From assembly GCA_036160575.1 (NCBI GenBank), contig JAYYDT010000054.1, positions 1 through 40,767 of the forward strand: a stretch of DNA of 40,767 nucleotides, read 5' to 3'. The translations under genes and the position numbers were made by a program. The notes under the pieces are model-generated. The model searched no databases, had not been told where the DNA came from, and saw only the letters and a list, made by a program, of their open reading frames with translations. Shown here one piece after another: positions 1 through 8,399 of this stretch; within the stretch, counting starts at the first letter, position 1; every line of letters begins with the position of its first letter. The DNA comes from TMED26 sp002694075. Lineage in GTDB: Bacteria > Pseudomonadota > Alphaproteobacteria > Thalassobaculales > Thalassobaculaceae.

Positions 1-242
1 TTGATCGAGGCGTCCTCGCGGATCGCGGTGTGCGGACAGCCGCCGGTCTCCACCCCCATAATCCGTTCCGCCGGCAGCGCGCCGGTGGCGGTCAGGATGC
101 GCTGATCCTCTTTGGTGTAAATGTCATTGGTAATCGCGGCCACCGAATGATGGGCGCGCATGGCCTTGCAGAGATTTTCCAGAAGGGCGGTTTTACCGGA
201 GCCGACGGGCCCGCCAACACCGACGCGTAAGGGTCCATTCAT
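1..242 (-). CDS. ureG: Urease accessory GTPase UreG (partial, N-terminal 80 residues)
   Basis: UreG is the SIMIBI-class GTPase that uses GTP binding and hydrolysis to deliver nickel to urease with UreD, UreF and UreE. Visible here are the P-loop GPVGSGKT at residues 11-18, the NDIYTKEDQ segment from residue 39 and the nickel-binding CPH motif at residues 69-71. The window edge cuts the gene after codon 80 of about 200, so the C-terminal part (NKxD guanine specificity) is not visible. The ATG overlaps the ureF stop (ATGA), which indicates translational coupling at the end of a ureDABCEFG operon. Identification is secure from sequence and context. Confidence 0.97.
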   Translation of the reverse strand, partial: MNGPLRVGVGGPVGSGKTALLENLCKAMRAHHSVAAITNDIYTKEDQRILTATGALPAERIMGVETGGCPHTAIREDASI

Positions 243-946
243 GATCTAAACAACCTCGTGTACTGTGTTTCATGTTGGATCGACAGCCAGTCGACCATTG
301 GGGTCGCGGTGCCGAAATCGGCCATCGGACGGTCGCGCGCCGCGGCGACGGCGCGCTCGATTTCAGGTTCCAAAACAGCCATCGCGCGCTGGCCATCGGT
401 CTGCCCGAGCGGCACCAAGCGCACCCCGGCCGAGACCAAATTGGCGAGAAAGGCGTGGTAATAGGCGGCCAGGGCCGGCGCCAGCGCGATGCCATGATCG
501 GCCGCCGCCAAGGCGACGGCGACCGCCGCCGTCGGCGTGATGTCGTTGTCCCGGAGCGCGCCGGCCCAGGCGGTCAGCCGCGGCGTCGGCCAGACCGTGG
601 TCACGGTTTGCAGAAAGGCGGCGCCTTGGGCGCTCGCCTCAAGGGCCAGTTCGGCGCTGGCGCGGGCGGCGTCGGCCTGGGCGGCGACCGCCTCGAAAGC
701 GGCCCGATCATCGCCGTCTGTGGCCTGCCAGGCGGCGGTGAAAAAACCGCCGTCAAGCCGGCCGCAGCCATGGTGCAAAACCACCCGTAGCCAGGCGACC
801 AGATCCTCCCGGGTGGCCACCTGGCCGTCCTCAACCGCGAACTCCAAGCCATGGGAATAAGTGTAGGCGCCAACCGGAAAGGCCGGCGACAACCAGGTCA
901 TCAGGCGCAGCAAATCGCCGTTATGGGCCGCCCCTTCACCGGTCAT
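239..946 (-). CDS. ureF: Urease accessory protein UreF
   Basis: UreF is the cytoplasmic all-helical scaffold that joins UreD to the UreG dimer and activates it during nickel insertion. The 235-residue product has the family hallmark SPAFPVGAYTYSHGLE near residues 20-35, and the usual length. An open frame extends upstream, but it runs antisense-like through the His-rich end of ureE. The ATG at 946 is preferred because the protein then begins just before the conserved block and overlaps ureE by only 11 bases. The stop overlaps the ureG start by two bases. Nothing in it looks broken. Confidence 0.95.
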   Translation of the reverse strand: MTGEGAAHNGDLLRLMTWLSPAFPVGAYTYSHGLEFAVEDGQVATREDLVAWLRVVLHHGCGRLDGGFFTAAWQATDGDDRAAFEAVAAQADAARASAELALEASAQGAAFLQTVTTVWPTPRLTAWAGALRDNDITPTAAVAVALAAADHGIALAPALAAYYHAFLANLVSAGVRLVPLGQTDGQRAMAVLEPEIERAVAAARDRPMADFGTATPMVDWLSIQHETQYTRLFRS

Positions 947-1478
947 GGCGATGCCCCGTGCCGCCGGCGTCATGGCTATCGGCATGGCCATGCACATGAT
1001 CATGGTCGTGATCATGGTGATGATGGCCGGCGCCGCCGCCATCGTGATAAGCCCCGGCCTCGGGCGAAAAGCCGGCGTGGTGGCGGTGGACCTCGGCGCC
1101 CAGGCGCTCGACCATGGCGACCAGGACATGGTCGTCGCGAATCCGCAGCCCGCCGCCGGGTAAAACCTGCATCGGGGTGTGCCGGTTACCGATATGCCAG
1201 GCCAGCTTGACCGCCGCGTCGATATCCGGCGCGGTGATGTCGGCGACCGCCTCGGCGGCGGCGATGACTCGGATCATGTCGCCGCTGTCAGCGACCGCCA
1301 AAGCGTCGCCATCGCCGAAGCGCGTGGCCTCGGGCAGATCCAGCAGAAAGTCGGCGCCGCCGTCATCGACCAAGCGGATGCGCCGGCGATGGCGATCCTC
1401 GAAGTCGAGGGTGACGGTGGCGACTTCTCGGTCCTTTGGCCAGGTACCCTTGGCGTGAACGGAGGTGGCGCGGCGCAT
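936..1478 (-). CDS. ureE: Urease nickel metallochaperone UreE with His-rich tail
   Basis: UreE carries nickel to the UreDFG-apourease complex. The 180-residue product has the N-terminal peptide-binding domain and a metal-binding domain containing LAWHIGNRHTP; H95 corresponds to the conserved dimer-interface nickel ligand. The C-terminus is extended and histidine-rich: 13 His in about residues 145-178, many as HD/HG/HV repeats. Such tails add nickel-storage capacity in other UreE proteins. The start is the ATG at 1478; AAGGA, which overlaps the ureC stop codon, lies six bases upstream. A GTG directly before the ATG would be too close to that site. The stop lies inside ureF. Confidence 0.95.
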   Translation of the reverse strand: MRRATSVHAKGTWPKDREVATVTLDFEDRHRRRIRLVDDGGADFLLDLPEATRFGDGDALAVADSGDMIRVIAAAEAVADITAPDIDAAVKLAWHIGNRHTPMQVLPGGGLRIRDDHVLVAMVERLGAEVHRHHAGFSPEAGAYHDGGGAGHHHHDHDHDHVHGHADSHDAGGTGHRHDR

Positions 1479-1487
1479 CACGGGTCC

Positions 1488-3197
1488 TTAAAACAAGAAA
1501 TAGCGCTGCGCCATCGGCAGCACTTCGGCGGGTTCGCAGGTCAGCAAATCGCCGTCCGCGCGCACCTCGTAGGTCTCGGGGTCGACCTCCATTTTCGGGC
1601 AATAGTCGTTCAGGACCATATCTTTTTTGGTCACCGCCCGACATCCCTCGATGGGGATCAAGGTTTTCGACAGCCCCAAAGCCTCGCCAACGCCCTGCGC
1701 GACCGCCGCCGCCGACGCGAAGACCACCGCGCTTTCGGTCAGAGCCTTGCCAAAGGCGCCAAACATCGGCCGGTAGTGGACCGGCTGCGGCGTCGGGATG
1801 GAGGCGTTGGGGTCGCCCATGGCGGCCGCCGCGATGGTCCCGGATTTCAGCACCAGATCGGGTTTGACGCCGAAAAACATCGGCTTCCACAGCACCAAAT
1901 CGGCCAATTTACCAACCTCAATCGAGCCAACATGTTTGTCGATGCCATGGGCGATGGCCGGGTTGATGGTGTATTTGGCGATGTAACGGCGCACCCGGAA
2001 ATTGTCGTTATCGCCCGTTTCCTCGGCCAAGCGGCCGCGCTGACGGCGCATTTTATCGGCCGTTTGCCAGGTGCGGACGATCACCTCGCCGACCCGCCCC
2101 ATGGCCTGGCTGTCGGAGGCGATCATCGAAAAAGCGCCAAGGTCGTGCAAAATATCTTCGGCGGCGATGGTCTCCCGGCGAATACGGCTTTCGGCGAAAG
2201 CGACATCTTCCGGAATGCGATTATCGAGGTGATGGCAGACCATCAACATGTCGAGATGTTCGTCGATGGTGTTGACAGTGAACGGCCGGGTTGGATTGGT
2301 CGACGAGGTCAACACATTCTCTTCGCCGCAAAGTTTGATGATATCGGGCGCGTGGCCGCCGCCGGCGCCCTCGGTGTGGAAGGCGTGAATGGTGCGCCCT
2401 TTGAAGGCGGCGACGGTGTTCTCGACGAACCCGGATTCATTCAAAGTGTCGGTGTGGATCGCCACCTGCACGTCGTATTGCTCAGCGACGGTCAAGCAAT
2501 TGTCGATGGCGCTGGGCGTCGTGCCCCAATCCTCGTGCAGTTTGAGGGCCGCCGCGCCGGCGTTGATTTGCTCGACCAAGCCGGCCGGTTGCGAGGCGTT
2601 GCCCTTGCCGAAAAAGGCCAGGTTCATCGGCAGGCCCTCGGCCGCCTGCATCAAGCGGCCGATATGCCACGGCCCCGGTGTGCAGGTGGTGGCGTTGGTC
2701 CCCTCGGCCGGGCCGGTGCCGCCGCCGAGCATGGTGGTGACGCCGGAATACAGGGCGTCATCGACTTGTTGCGGGCAAATCCAGTGGATATGGGCGTCAA
2801 TCCCGCCGGCGGTGAGGATCCGTCCCTCGCCGGCGATAACCTCGGTACCTGGGCCGACGATAATATCGACGCCGGGTTGTACATCCGGGTTACCGGCTTT
2901 ACCGATGGCCGCGATGCGGCCGTCGCGCAGCCCGACATCGGCCTTCAGGATCCCCCAGTGATCAACGATCAAGGCGTTGGTGATGACGGTGTCGACGGCC
3001 CCGTCGGCGCGCGCCACCTGGCTCTGTCCCATGCCATCGCGCAATACCTTGCCGCCGCCGAATTTGACCTCTTCGCCATAGGTCGTCAGGTCGCGTTCGA
3101 CCTCGATAAACAACTCGGTATCGGCTAACCGCACCCGGTCGCCGGTGGTCGGCCCAAACATCGAGGCATAGGCCGCGCGATCAATTTGAAATGCCAT
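1488..3197 (-). CDS. ureC: Urease subunit alpha UreC
   Basis: This is the catalytic subunit of nickel urease, which hydrolyses urea to ammonia and carbamate. At 569 residues it has the family length. All active-site residues are present at a constant +2 offset from Klebsiella numbering: nickel ligands H136 and H138, carbamylated K219, H221 (substrate binding), H248, H274, mobile-flap C321 and H322 (catalytic acid), and D362. The start has an ideal GGAGGAG site that includes the end of ureB. The ureB stop lies three bases upstream of the ATG. The enzyme should be active if the maturation genes work. Nickel import genes are not in the window. Confidence 0.99.
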   Translation of the reverse strand: MAFQIDRAAYASMFGPTTGDRVRLADTELFIEVERDLTTYGEEVKFGGGKVLRDGMGQSQVARADGAVDTVITNALIVDHWGILKADVGLRDGRIAAIGKAGNPDVQPGVDIIVGPGTEVIAGEGRILTAGGIDAHIHWICPQQVDDALYSGVTTMLGGGTGPAEGTNATTCTPGPWHIGRLMQAAEGLPMNLAFFGKGNASQPAGLVEQINAGAAALKLHEDWGTTPSAIDNCLTVAEQYDVQVAIHTDTLNESGFVENTVAAFKGRTIHAFHTEGAGGGHAPDIIKLCGEENVLTSSTNPTRPFTVNTIDEHLDMLMVCHHLDNRIPEDVAFAESRIRRETIAAEDILHDLGAFSMIASDSQAMGRVGEVIVRTWQTADKMRRQRGRLAEETGDNDNFRVRRYIAKYTINPAIAHGIDKHVGSIEVGKLADLVLWKPMFFGVKPDLVLKSGTIAAAAMGDPNASIPTPQPVHYRPMFGAFGKALTESAVVFASAAAVAQGVGEALGLSKTLIPIEGCRAVTKKDMVLNDYCPKMEVDPETYEVRADGDLLTCEPAEVLPMAQRYFLF

Positions 3198-3200
3198 GGT

Positions 3201-3512
3201 CTACTCCTCCAACGGGCCTTGCACATGGGCGTTAAAGCCCTGCACCACGCGGTCGCCGGTGAAGGCCACCAAGGTGACGTCGCGGCTTTGGCCGGGCTCG
3301 AAACGCACCGCCGTGCCGGCCGGAATATCCAAGCGAAAACCGCGCGCCGCCGCCCGGTCGAAAACCAACGCCGGGTTGGTTTCGGCGAAATGGTAGTGGG
3401 AGCCAACCTGGATCGGTCGGTCGCCGCTATTGGCGACCTCAAGAGTAACCGTTTCGCGCCCGGCGTTGAGGGTCAACGCGCCGGGCAGGGTGATCACTTC
3501 ACCGGGGATCAT
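3201..3512 (-). CDS. ureB: Urease subunit beta UreB
   Basis: This is a structural subunit of the (alpha-beta-gamma)3 urease. The 103-residue product starts MIPGEVI and contains VGSHYHFAETNPAL near residues 37-50 and the C-terminal DRVVQGFNAHV block, all typical of UreB. It is separate from ureA, as in most proteobacteria, and not fused as in Helicobacter. The Shine-Dalgarno TAAGGAGG overlaps the ureA stop codon, so the two genes are translationally linked. Confidence 0.98.
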   Translation of the reverse strand: MIPGEVITLPGALTLNAGRETVTLEVANSGDRPIQVGSHYHFAETNPALVFDRAAARGFRLDIPAGTAVRFEPGQSRDVTLVAFTGDRVVQGFNAHVQGPLEE

Positions 3513-3522
3513 CGCCGCCTCC

Positions 3523-3825
3523 TTATCTAATCGGGTTGTGCACGGTGACCAATTTGGTCCCGTCGGGAAAGGTCGCCTCGACCTGGATATCGTGGATCAT
3601 CTCGGCGACGCCTTCCATCACCTGGTCGCGGCCGAGCACTTCGCCGCCGGCGGCCATCAAATCGGCGACGCTGCGCCCATCGCGGGCGCCCTCGACCACG
3701 AAATCGGTGATTAAGGCGATCGCTTCGGGATAATTCAACTTCACCCCCCGCTCCAACCGCCGGCGCGCGACCATCGCCGCCATGGCGACCAATAACTTAT
3801 CCTTTTCCCTCGGTGACAGGTTCAT
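3523..3825 (-). CDS. ureA: Urease subunit gamma UreA
   Basis: This is the smallest structural subunit of urease, 100 residues, the exact family length. It starts MNLSPREKDKLL and contains LNYPEAIALI, VADLMAAGGEVL and the C-terminal PDGTKLVTVHNPI. An upstream extension of the frame is rejected because MNLSPRE is the universal UreA start and GGGGAG lies eight bases before it. The gene follows ureD by 19 bases and runs almost directly into ureB. Confidence 0.98.
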   Translation of the reverse strand: MNLSPREKDKLLVAMAAMVARRRLERGVKLNYPEAIALITDFVVEGARDGRSVADLMAAGGEVLGRDQVMEGVAEMIHDIQVEATFPDGTKLVTVHNPIR

Positions 3826-3844
3826 AACCGCTCCCCAACTTCCC

Positions 3845-4702
3845 TCAAATATGCCACAGCCGCGGCAACCGCGCCGGCCGCCCCAGGGCGGAAGCCCGGA
3901 AATCGGCCCAAAACTGACCAAAGCTCTGTCGCAAAGCGGCCGCCTCACGGCCCAACCAGCGCATCACCAAGACCCCGTTGACCACCGTCGCGCCGGTGCG
4001 CACCCCAGCCGTCTTAGGCAGACAAGCCCGCGCCGTTTCCAATTTATCGGCCGCGTCGGCGCCGACGTAAAGGGCCGTGGCGGTCGCCGCCGCGCCGTCG
4101 AAGCCGGCCGGCGCGGCCAAAACCGCCGCCACGTCATCGGCCAAATGCATGGCGTCCAACCAGACCAGGCGCCCGTCACGGCGCACCTCCCACACCTCGC
4201 GCGCCAAGCCGGCGGTAAAGGTCTCGGCCATGGCGCGGCGGCCAAAAACCAGGATTTCCCCGGCCATGACACGGCCGTCGCCAACCACGTCCAAGGTGGT
4301 GCGCCGGCGCAAACGCGCCGTGTCGAATAAGATGGTCTCCTGCGGTAGCCACTCCAAGGTGGCCCGCGGGGCGGCTCGCAAATGGACATCGACGGTGGTT
4401 GTCGCGCCGGTCGAGCGATAGATTTTTTCGGCCGCCTGCTGGGCGATCAAAGCCTCCGCTCCGGCCTCGACGCGGGCGTGAAAAGTGATCCGGTCGCCGC
4501 CCACACAGCCGCCGGCGGTGTTGGTGATGGCCGCCGTCGCGGGGTCACCGGCCGCCGGCTGAGGAAACAAGACACGGATCGGATCGTGTTGATAAAGGCG
4601 CGCCAAACGGGTGACAGTGCCGTCCGCGCGCCAAACCACCTCGGCGCGGCCGTTGACCACCGACGCCGCCGAAGTCTCGGAATGTGTTTCAGCCAGTGCC
4701 AT
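3845..4702 (-). CDS. ureD: Urease accessory protein UreD (UreH)
   Basis: UreD binds apo-urease and forms the UreD-F-G activation complex through which nickel and CO2 reach the active site. The 285-residue product shows the conserved NTAGGCVGGDR block (about residues 62-72), QQAAEKIYRS, and LEWLPQETILFD, all diagnostic. It is the first gene of the urease operon. The Shine-Dalgarno before the ATG is weak (GGTGTGACCG), which may keep accessory-protein yield below that of the structural subunits. I recognise no promoter in the 105 bases before it; the preceding hairpin argues against simple read-through. Confidence 0.96.
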   Translation of the reverse strand: MALAETHSETSAASVVNGRAEVVWRADGTVTRLARLYQHDPIRVLFPQPAAGDPATAAITNTAGGCVGGDRITFHARVEAGAEALIAQQAAEKIYRSTGATTTVDVHLRAAPRATLEWLPQETILFDTARLRRRTTLDVVGDGRVMAGEILVFGRRAMAETFTAGLAREVWEVRRDGRLVWLDAMHLADDVAAVLAAPAGFDGAAATATALYVGADAADKLETARACLPKTAGVRTGATVVNGVLVMRWLGREAAALRQSFGQFWADFRASALGRPARLPRLWHI

Positions 4703-4759
4703 CGGTCACACCGTGAGTTAGCGTCGAATATGCGTTTCGCCCAATGTGTCGGCGGCCCA

Positions 4760-4782
4760 TCCGCCCCCGTCCGGCGGGCGGA
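4760..4782 (-). terminator. GC-rich hairpin between the crotonase gene and ureD
   Basis: A perfect 7-bp inverted repeat, TCCGCCC at 4760-4766 and GGGCGGA at 4776-4782, has a 9-base loop. It lies 26 bases beyond the crotonase stop and 58 bases before the ureD start. No T-run follows on the minus strand, so it is only a possible terminator or attenuator. It does support separate transcription of the two operons. Confidence 0.35.
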
Positions 4783-4807
4783 GAGGGCAAATCTTAACCG
4801 TCCGGAG

Positions 4808-5536
4808 CTAGTCTTGCGAGGTCATCTCGGTGGCGATCAGATTGGCGCCATATCGCGCCTGGCCGGCGAGATCCATGGTCGGCGCCAGCCGCATATATTC
4901 CTTGATCGCGATCAACGCGTCACGGTCCCGGTCGACCAATTTGGCGGCATAGGCCTCGACCGCCGCCGCCAAGCCGCCAGCCGGCGCAATCTCCGAAACC
5001 AGGCCCTGGGCCAGAGCGAGGTCGGCGCCGACCGTCTCGCGCGTTAAGACCATATGCAGGATCGCTTTCGACGGCATGCGCGGCAGACAAGCCGAAATGG
5101 CCAGGGTCGGCGGCAGGTTGGTGTCCATTTCCGGCAGGCTGAAGCGAGCCGCCGGATCGGCGATGGTGATGTCGCTCTGCGCCGCGAAGGCGCAGCCAAA
5201 GCCCTTCGCCTGCCCCTGTACCGCGGTCAGCACCGGCACCGGGCAATGGCGCAAATCCTCATACACCCCCAGTATCGCGTCAGCGACATTTTCGCGAAAG
5301 GCGCGGGCTTGGGCTGGCCGCGCGACACCCGGCACAACCCGCCGCCCAAGGCAGAAATCGGCGCCTTCGCCGGTGACCACCACCAATTTGCACGAGGCCG
5401 CCGTGCCCGCCGCGCGGATCGCCGCGCCAAGCGCGCGCATATCCGGCGGCGCCACGGTGTTACCTTCCGCCCCTTGGCAGAGTGTGACCCGCGCGATGGC
5501 GCCCTCTTCGACAAGTCTGAAACGGTCGCTGATCAT
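4808..5536 (-). CDS. Enoyl-CoA hydratase/isomerase (crotonase) family protein
   Basis: This is a 242-residue crotonase-fold protein. Family features are the oxyanion-hole regions around GADFCLG (residues 58-64) and AKGFGCAFAA (110-119), and SLPEMDTNLPP (133-143). Compared with mitochondrial enoyl-CoA hydratase, the first catalytic Glu (E144 in rat, GGGCE context) is replaced by A116. The second (E164) is retained as E136. This suggests an isomerase, hydrolase, decarboxylase or other crotonase reaction, not classical hydration. The ATG overlaps the stop of the molybdenum subunit gene (ATGA), so it is the last cistron of the Mo-hydroxylase operon. A CoA-linked step following a hydroxylation is an inference. 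The substrate is unknown. Confidence 0.9.
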   Translation of the reverse strand: MISDRFRLVEEGAIARVTLCQGAEGNTVAPPDMRALGAAIRAAGTAASCKLVVVTGEGADFCLGRRVVPGVARPAQARAFRENVADAILGVYEDLRHCPVPVLTAVQGQAKGFGCAFAAQSDITIADPAARFSLPEMDTNLPPTLAISACLPRMPSKAILHMVLTRETVGADLALAQGLVSEIAPAGGLAAAVEAYAAKLVDRDRDALIAIKEYMRLAPTMDLAGQARYGANLIATEMTSQD

Positions 5537-7881
5537 GGTGTGCTCTCCTGCTGGCGCGCCGCCTGCACCTTTTCGACAATCATCTGCGGGGTGACCGGAC
5601 AGCTGTCGAGCCGCACCGCGAAAGGCGCCAACGCGTTTTCGACCGCCGCGACAATCGCCGCCGGCACCGGGATCGTGCCGCCCTCGCCGGCCCCTTTAAC
5701 GCCCAGCGGATTAAGCGGGGTTGGGCTTTCCATATGGATGATCCGGCACTTCGGCGCCCATTCGGCGGTCGGCATCAAATAGTCGGCGAAGGTGGTGGTC
5801 AGCGGGTTGGCGTCCGCGTCATAGACCATCCGCTCGAGCAAGGCGTTGCCGATGCCATGGACCACCCCGCCTTGCACCTGGCCATCGACCAGCTTGGGAT
5901 TGATCACATTGCCGCAATCATGGACGACCACGTAATCGTCGATGGTCACCATGCCGGTTTCCGGGTCCACCTCGACCACCGCCACATGGCTTCCATTGGA
6001 ATAGGTCGCCTGCGCTGGCGTGAAATAACCCGACGCCTCCAGGTCGGGCACCACGCCCTGAGGCAGCACGTAACCCGGCATACCGCTGGTCATTTTGGCG
6101 AGTTCCGCGAAGCTGATGCTGTCGCCTTGGGCGCCGGTGATGCGGACCAGGCCATCGGCCAATTCCAAATCGCTTTCGGCGACCCCGAATTTGGCGGCGG
6201 CCAGAGCCAAGATTTTCTCCCGCACCTGACCGGCGGCGATTTGCACCGACGAGCCGGCGTTGACCGTGATGCGGCTGGCGAAGGTCCCGGCGCCACGCGG
6301 CATCACCCCGGTGTCACCCAACACGACATCCACCGCGGCCACGTCGATGCCCAGTTGATCGGCGCAGATCTGCGCCAAAATAGTGCGGTGGGCCTGACCG
6401 GCCGGCGTCGCGCCGGTGTAGATGGCGACCCGACCATTGGAAAGGATGCGCACGGTGGCGCCCTCGAACGGGCCAAGCCCCGTGCCCTCGACATAATTGC
6501 CAATACCGATCCCGATATAGCGGCCTTCGGCCAGGGCGGCGGCTTGGCGGGCTTTGAAATCGTCGTAACCGGCGCCGGCCAGAGCCCGTCTCTGGGCCTC
6601 GGGATAATCGCCGGAATCATAAATCACCGGCGCCCCGTCGCGATAGGTCAACCCCATCGAATAGGGCATATCGGCGGCGGCGATAAAATTGCGATCCCGC
6701 ACCGCCGCCGGATCAAGGGCCAATTCGCGAGCGATTAAGTCGACCAACCGCTCCATCACGAAGACCGCCTGCGGCCGGCCGGCGCCACGCATCGGCGTGG
6801 TCGCCACCATATTGGTGAAGGCCACCGACACCTCTAGACGATAGCTCGGCACGCGATAGGGCCCGGGCAAGGTCGAGGCCGAGATATAGGGCATGATGAT
6901 GCCCCACGGCAGATAGGCGCCGGCGTCGTGAACCAAATGACCTTTCAGGCCAAGAATACGGCCGTTCTCGTCGACCGCCACCGAAACCTCCCAGACTTGG
7001 TCTCGCTCCTGGGTGGTGGTGAGAAAATGCTCGCGTCGATCCTCGACCCATTTAACCGGTCGCCCCAGCAGCTTGGCCGCCAGCGGGACCATCATCTCCT
7101 CGGGATAAACCTGGTTTTTCGGACCGAAGCCACCGCCCACATCGGGGGTGATCACCCGCACTTTGTCCTCGGCCATATCGAACATGTCGACCAGGCCGCG
7201 CTGGGTGTTATGCGGCGTTTGGGTCGAGGTCCACACCCGCAGCCCGGCGCCAACCACGTCATAGACCGCCGCCACGCCGCGACATTCCATCGGATGGCCG
7301 GTGCCACGGTGAGTGTCATAGCGGGCGCTGAACACATGCGGCGCCGCGGCGAAGGCGGCGTCGACTTCGCCGAAGGCGAGGGTGAAACGGCCGGCGAGAT
7401 TATCCTTCATGGCGCTGTGGACCGGCGCCGCCGACGGTTTCAACGCCTCCAGGCAATGCGCCACCGCCGGCAGTGGCCGCCAATCGACGATCACTTGTTC
7501 GGCGGCGTCCTCGGCGCGGTGCCGGCTGTCGGCGATGACCATCGCCACCGCCTCGCCGACGAAGCACACTTCGTGACTGGCTAACGGCATTTGCGTCACC
7601 GGATAGGTGATCGCCGGATGCGGCACCTGCAGTAAAATCCGCTTCTCGCGCATCTCGGCCGGCAAGTCGGCGGCGGTCAGAACCGCCACCACTCCAGGCA
7701 TGGCGGCGGCGGCGGCGGTGTCGATTCGGCCAAAGCTGGCATGGGCGAAGGGGCTGCGCACAAAGGCCGCCTCCAACATGCCGGGCAACGCCAAATCATC
7801 GAGGAATTGGCCGCGCCCGCGCAGCAGATCCGGGTCCTCCAAGCGCTGGACGCTTTGCCCCACAAACACCTTGCCGGGCAT
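5533..7881 (-). CDS. Molybdopterin-binding large subunit of a xanthine dehydrogenase/CoxL-like hydroxylase
   Basis: This 782-residue subunit should hold the Mo-cytosine-dinucleotide site where the substrate is hydroxylated by water. It begins MPGKVFVGQSVQRLEDP, typical of CoxL-like subunits. It has the GGGFGPKNQVYPEE block and RGAGRPQAVFVME near residue 360, and ends with GVKGAGEGG; the catalytic base is E733. True aerobic CO dehydrogenase has a Cys-containing AYxCSFR active-site loop. Here the loop reads TPMRGAGR, the type called form II or a general hydroxylase. CO oxidation is therefore unlikely. The start overlaps the 2Fe-2S subunit stop (TGATG), which decides against the longer open frame. 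Confidence 0.93.
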   Translation of the reverse strand: MPGKVFVGQSVQRLEDPDLLRGRGQFLDDLALPGMLEAAFVRSPFAHASFGRIDTAAAAAMPGVVAVLTAADLPAEMREKRILLQVPHPAITYPVTQMPLASHEVCFVGEAVAMVIADSRHRAEDAAEQVIVDWRPLPAVAHCLEALKPSAAPVHSAMKDNLAGRFTLAFGEVDAAFAAAPHVFSARYDTHRGTGHPMECRGVAAVYDVVGAGLRVWTSTQTPHNTQRGLVDMFDMAEDKVRVITPDVGGGFGPKNQVYPEEMMVPLAAKLLGRPVKWVEDRREHFLTTTQERDQVWEVSVAVDENGRILGLKGHLVHDAGAYLPWGIIMPYISASTLPGPYRVPSYRLEVSVAFTNMVATTPMRGAGRPQAVFVMERLVDLIARELALDPAAVRDRNFIAAADMPYSMGLTYRDGAPVIYDSGDYPEAQRRALAGAGYDDFKARQAAALAEGRYIGIGIGNYVEGTGLGPFEGATVRILSNGRVAIYTGATPAGQAHRTILAQICADQLGIDVAAVDVVLGDTGVMPRGAGTFASRITVNAGSSVQIAAGQVREKILALAAAKFGVAESDLELADGLVRITGAQGDSISFAELAKMTSGMPGYVLPQGVVPDLEASGYFTPAQATYSNGSHVAVVEVDPETGMVTIDDYVVVHDCGNVINPKLVDGQVQGGVVHGIGNALLERMVYDADANPLTTTFADYLMPTAEWAPKCRIIHMESPTPLNPLGVKGAGEGGTIPVPAAIVAAVENALAPFAVRLDSCPVTPQMIVEKVQAARQQESTP

Positions 7882-8399
7882 CAACGCGCGCCTCCCGCCG
7901 GCGGCGGCGACGCCAACACATCCATCACCGCGTCGACGATCCCCTGATAGCCGGTGCAACGACAAATATTGCCGGACAGCGCCTCGCGCAACTGGTCTTC
8001 GGCGGGCGCCGGATGGTCGGCCAGAAACTCGGTCAGGGTCATCAAAATGCCGGGCGTGCAAAACCCACATTGCAGCCCGTGATGATCACTGAAAGCCTGC
8101 TGCAAACGGCTCAGACGCCCGTCGTCATCGGCCAACCCCTCGACGGTGGTCACGGCGGCGCCATCGACCTGCACCGCCAACATCAGGCAGGCGCGCACCG
8201 CGTGACCGTCGACCATCACCGTACAGGCGCCGCAAACGCCATGTTCACATCCCAGATGAGTGCCGGTCAGACCCAGGCGATGGCGCAGCATGTCAGCCAG
8301 GGAAAAGCGTTCCTCGACAGCCAGCGCGGCCGGCTGGCCATTGACCGTGAAAGCGATCTCGCGGGTCATTTCGGCGTCAGACATCTCAGCGTCAGGCAT
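7881..8399 (-). CDS. 2Fe-2S small subunit of the CoxS-like molybdenum hydroxylase
   Basis: This is a 172-residue electron-transfer subunit. The plant-ferredoxin-type cluster ligands are C51, C56, C59 and C71 (CEHGVCGACT region). The C-terminal helical cluster ligands are C111, C114, C146 and C148 (QCGFCTPG and NICRCTGY). These pass electrons from the Mo centre to the FAD subunit. Start 8399 is chosen for its AAGGAGG site six bases upstream; the open frame extends a little further but without such a site. The start overlaps the FAD-subunit stop by eight bases. It is complete, with all eight cysteines. Confidence 0.95.
   Translation of the reverse strand: MPDAEMSDAEMTREIAFTVNGQPAALAVEERFSLADMLRHRLGLTGTHLGCEHGVCGACTVMVDGHAVRACLMLAVQVDGAAVTTVEGLADDDGRLSRLQQAFSDHHGLQCGFCTPGILMTLTEFLADHPAPAEDQLREALSGNICRCTGYQGIVDAVMDVLASPPPAGGAR

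Noticed and set aside
1179..3128. 649-codon open frame on the plus strand opposite ureC
   Set aside because: It is exactly antisense to a fully conserved urease gene, lacks a domain, and is a high-GC codon-position artefact. The same holds for the 459-codon frame opposite the ThDP enzyme (12941-14320).
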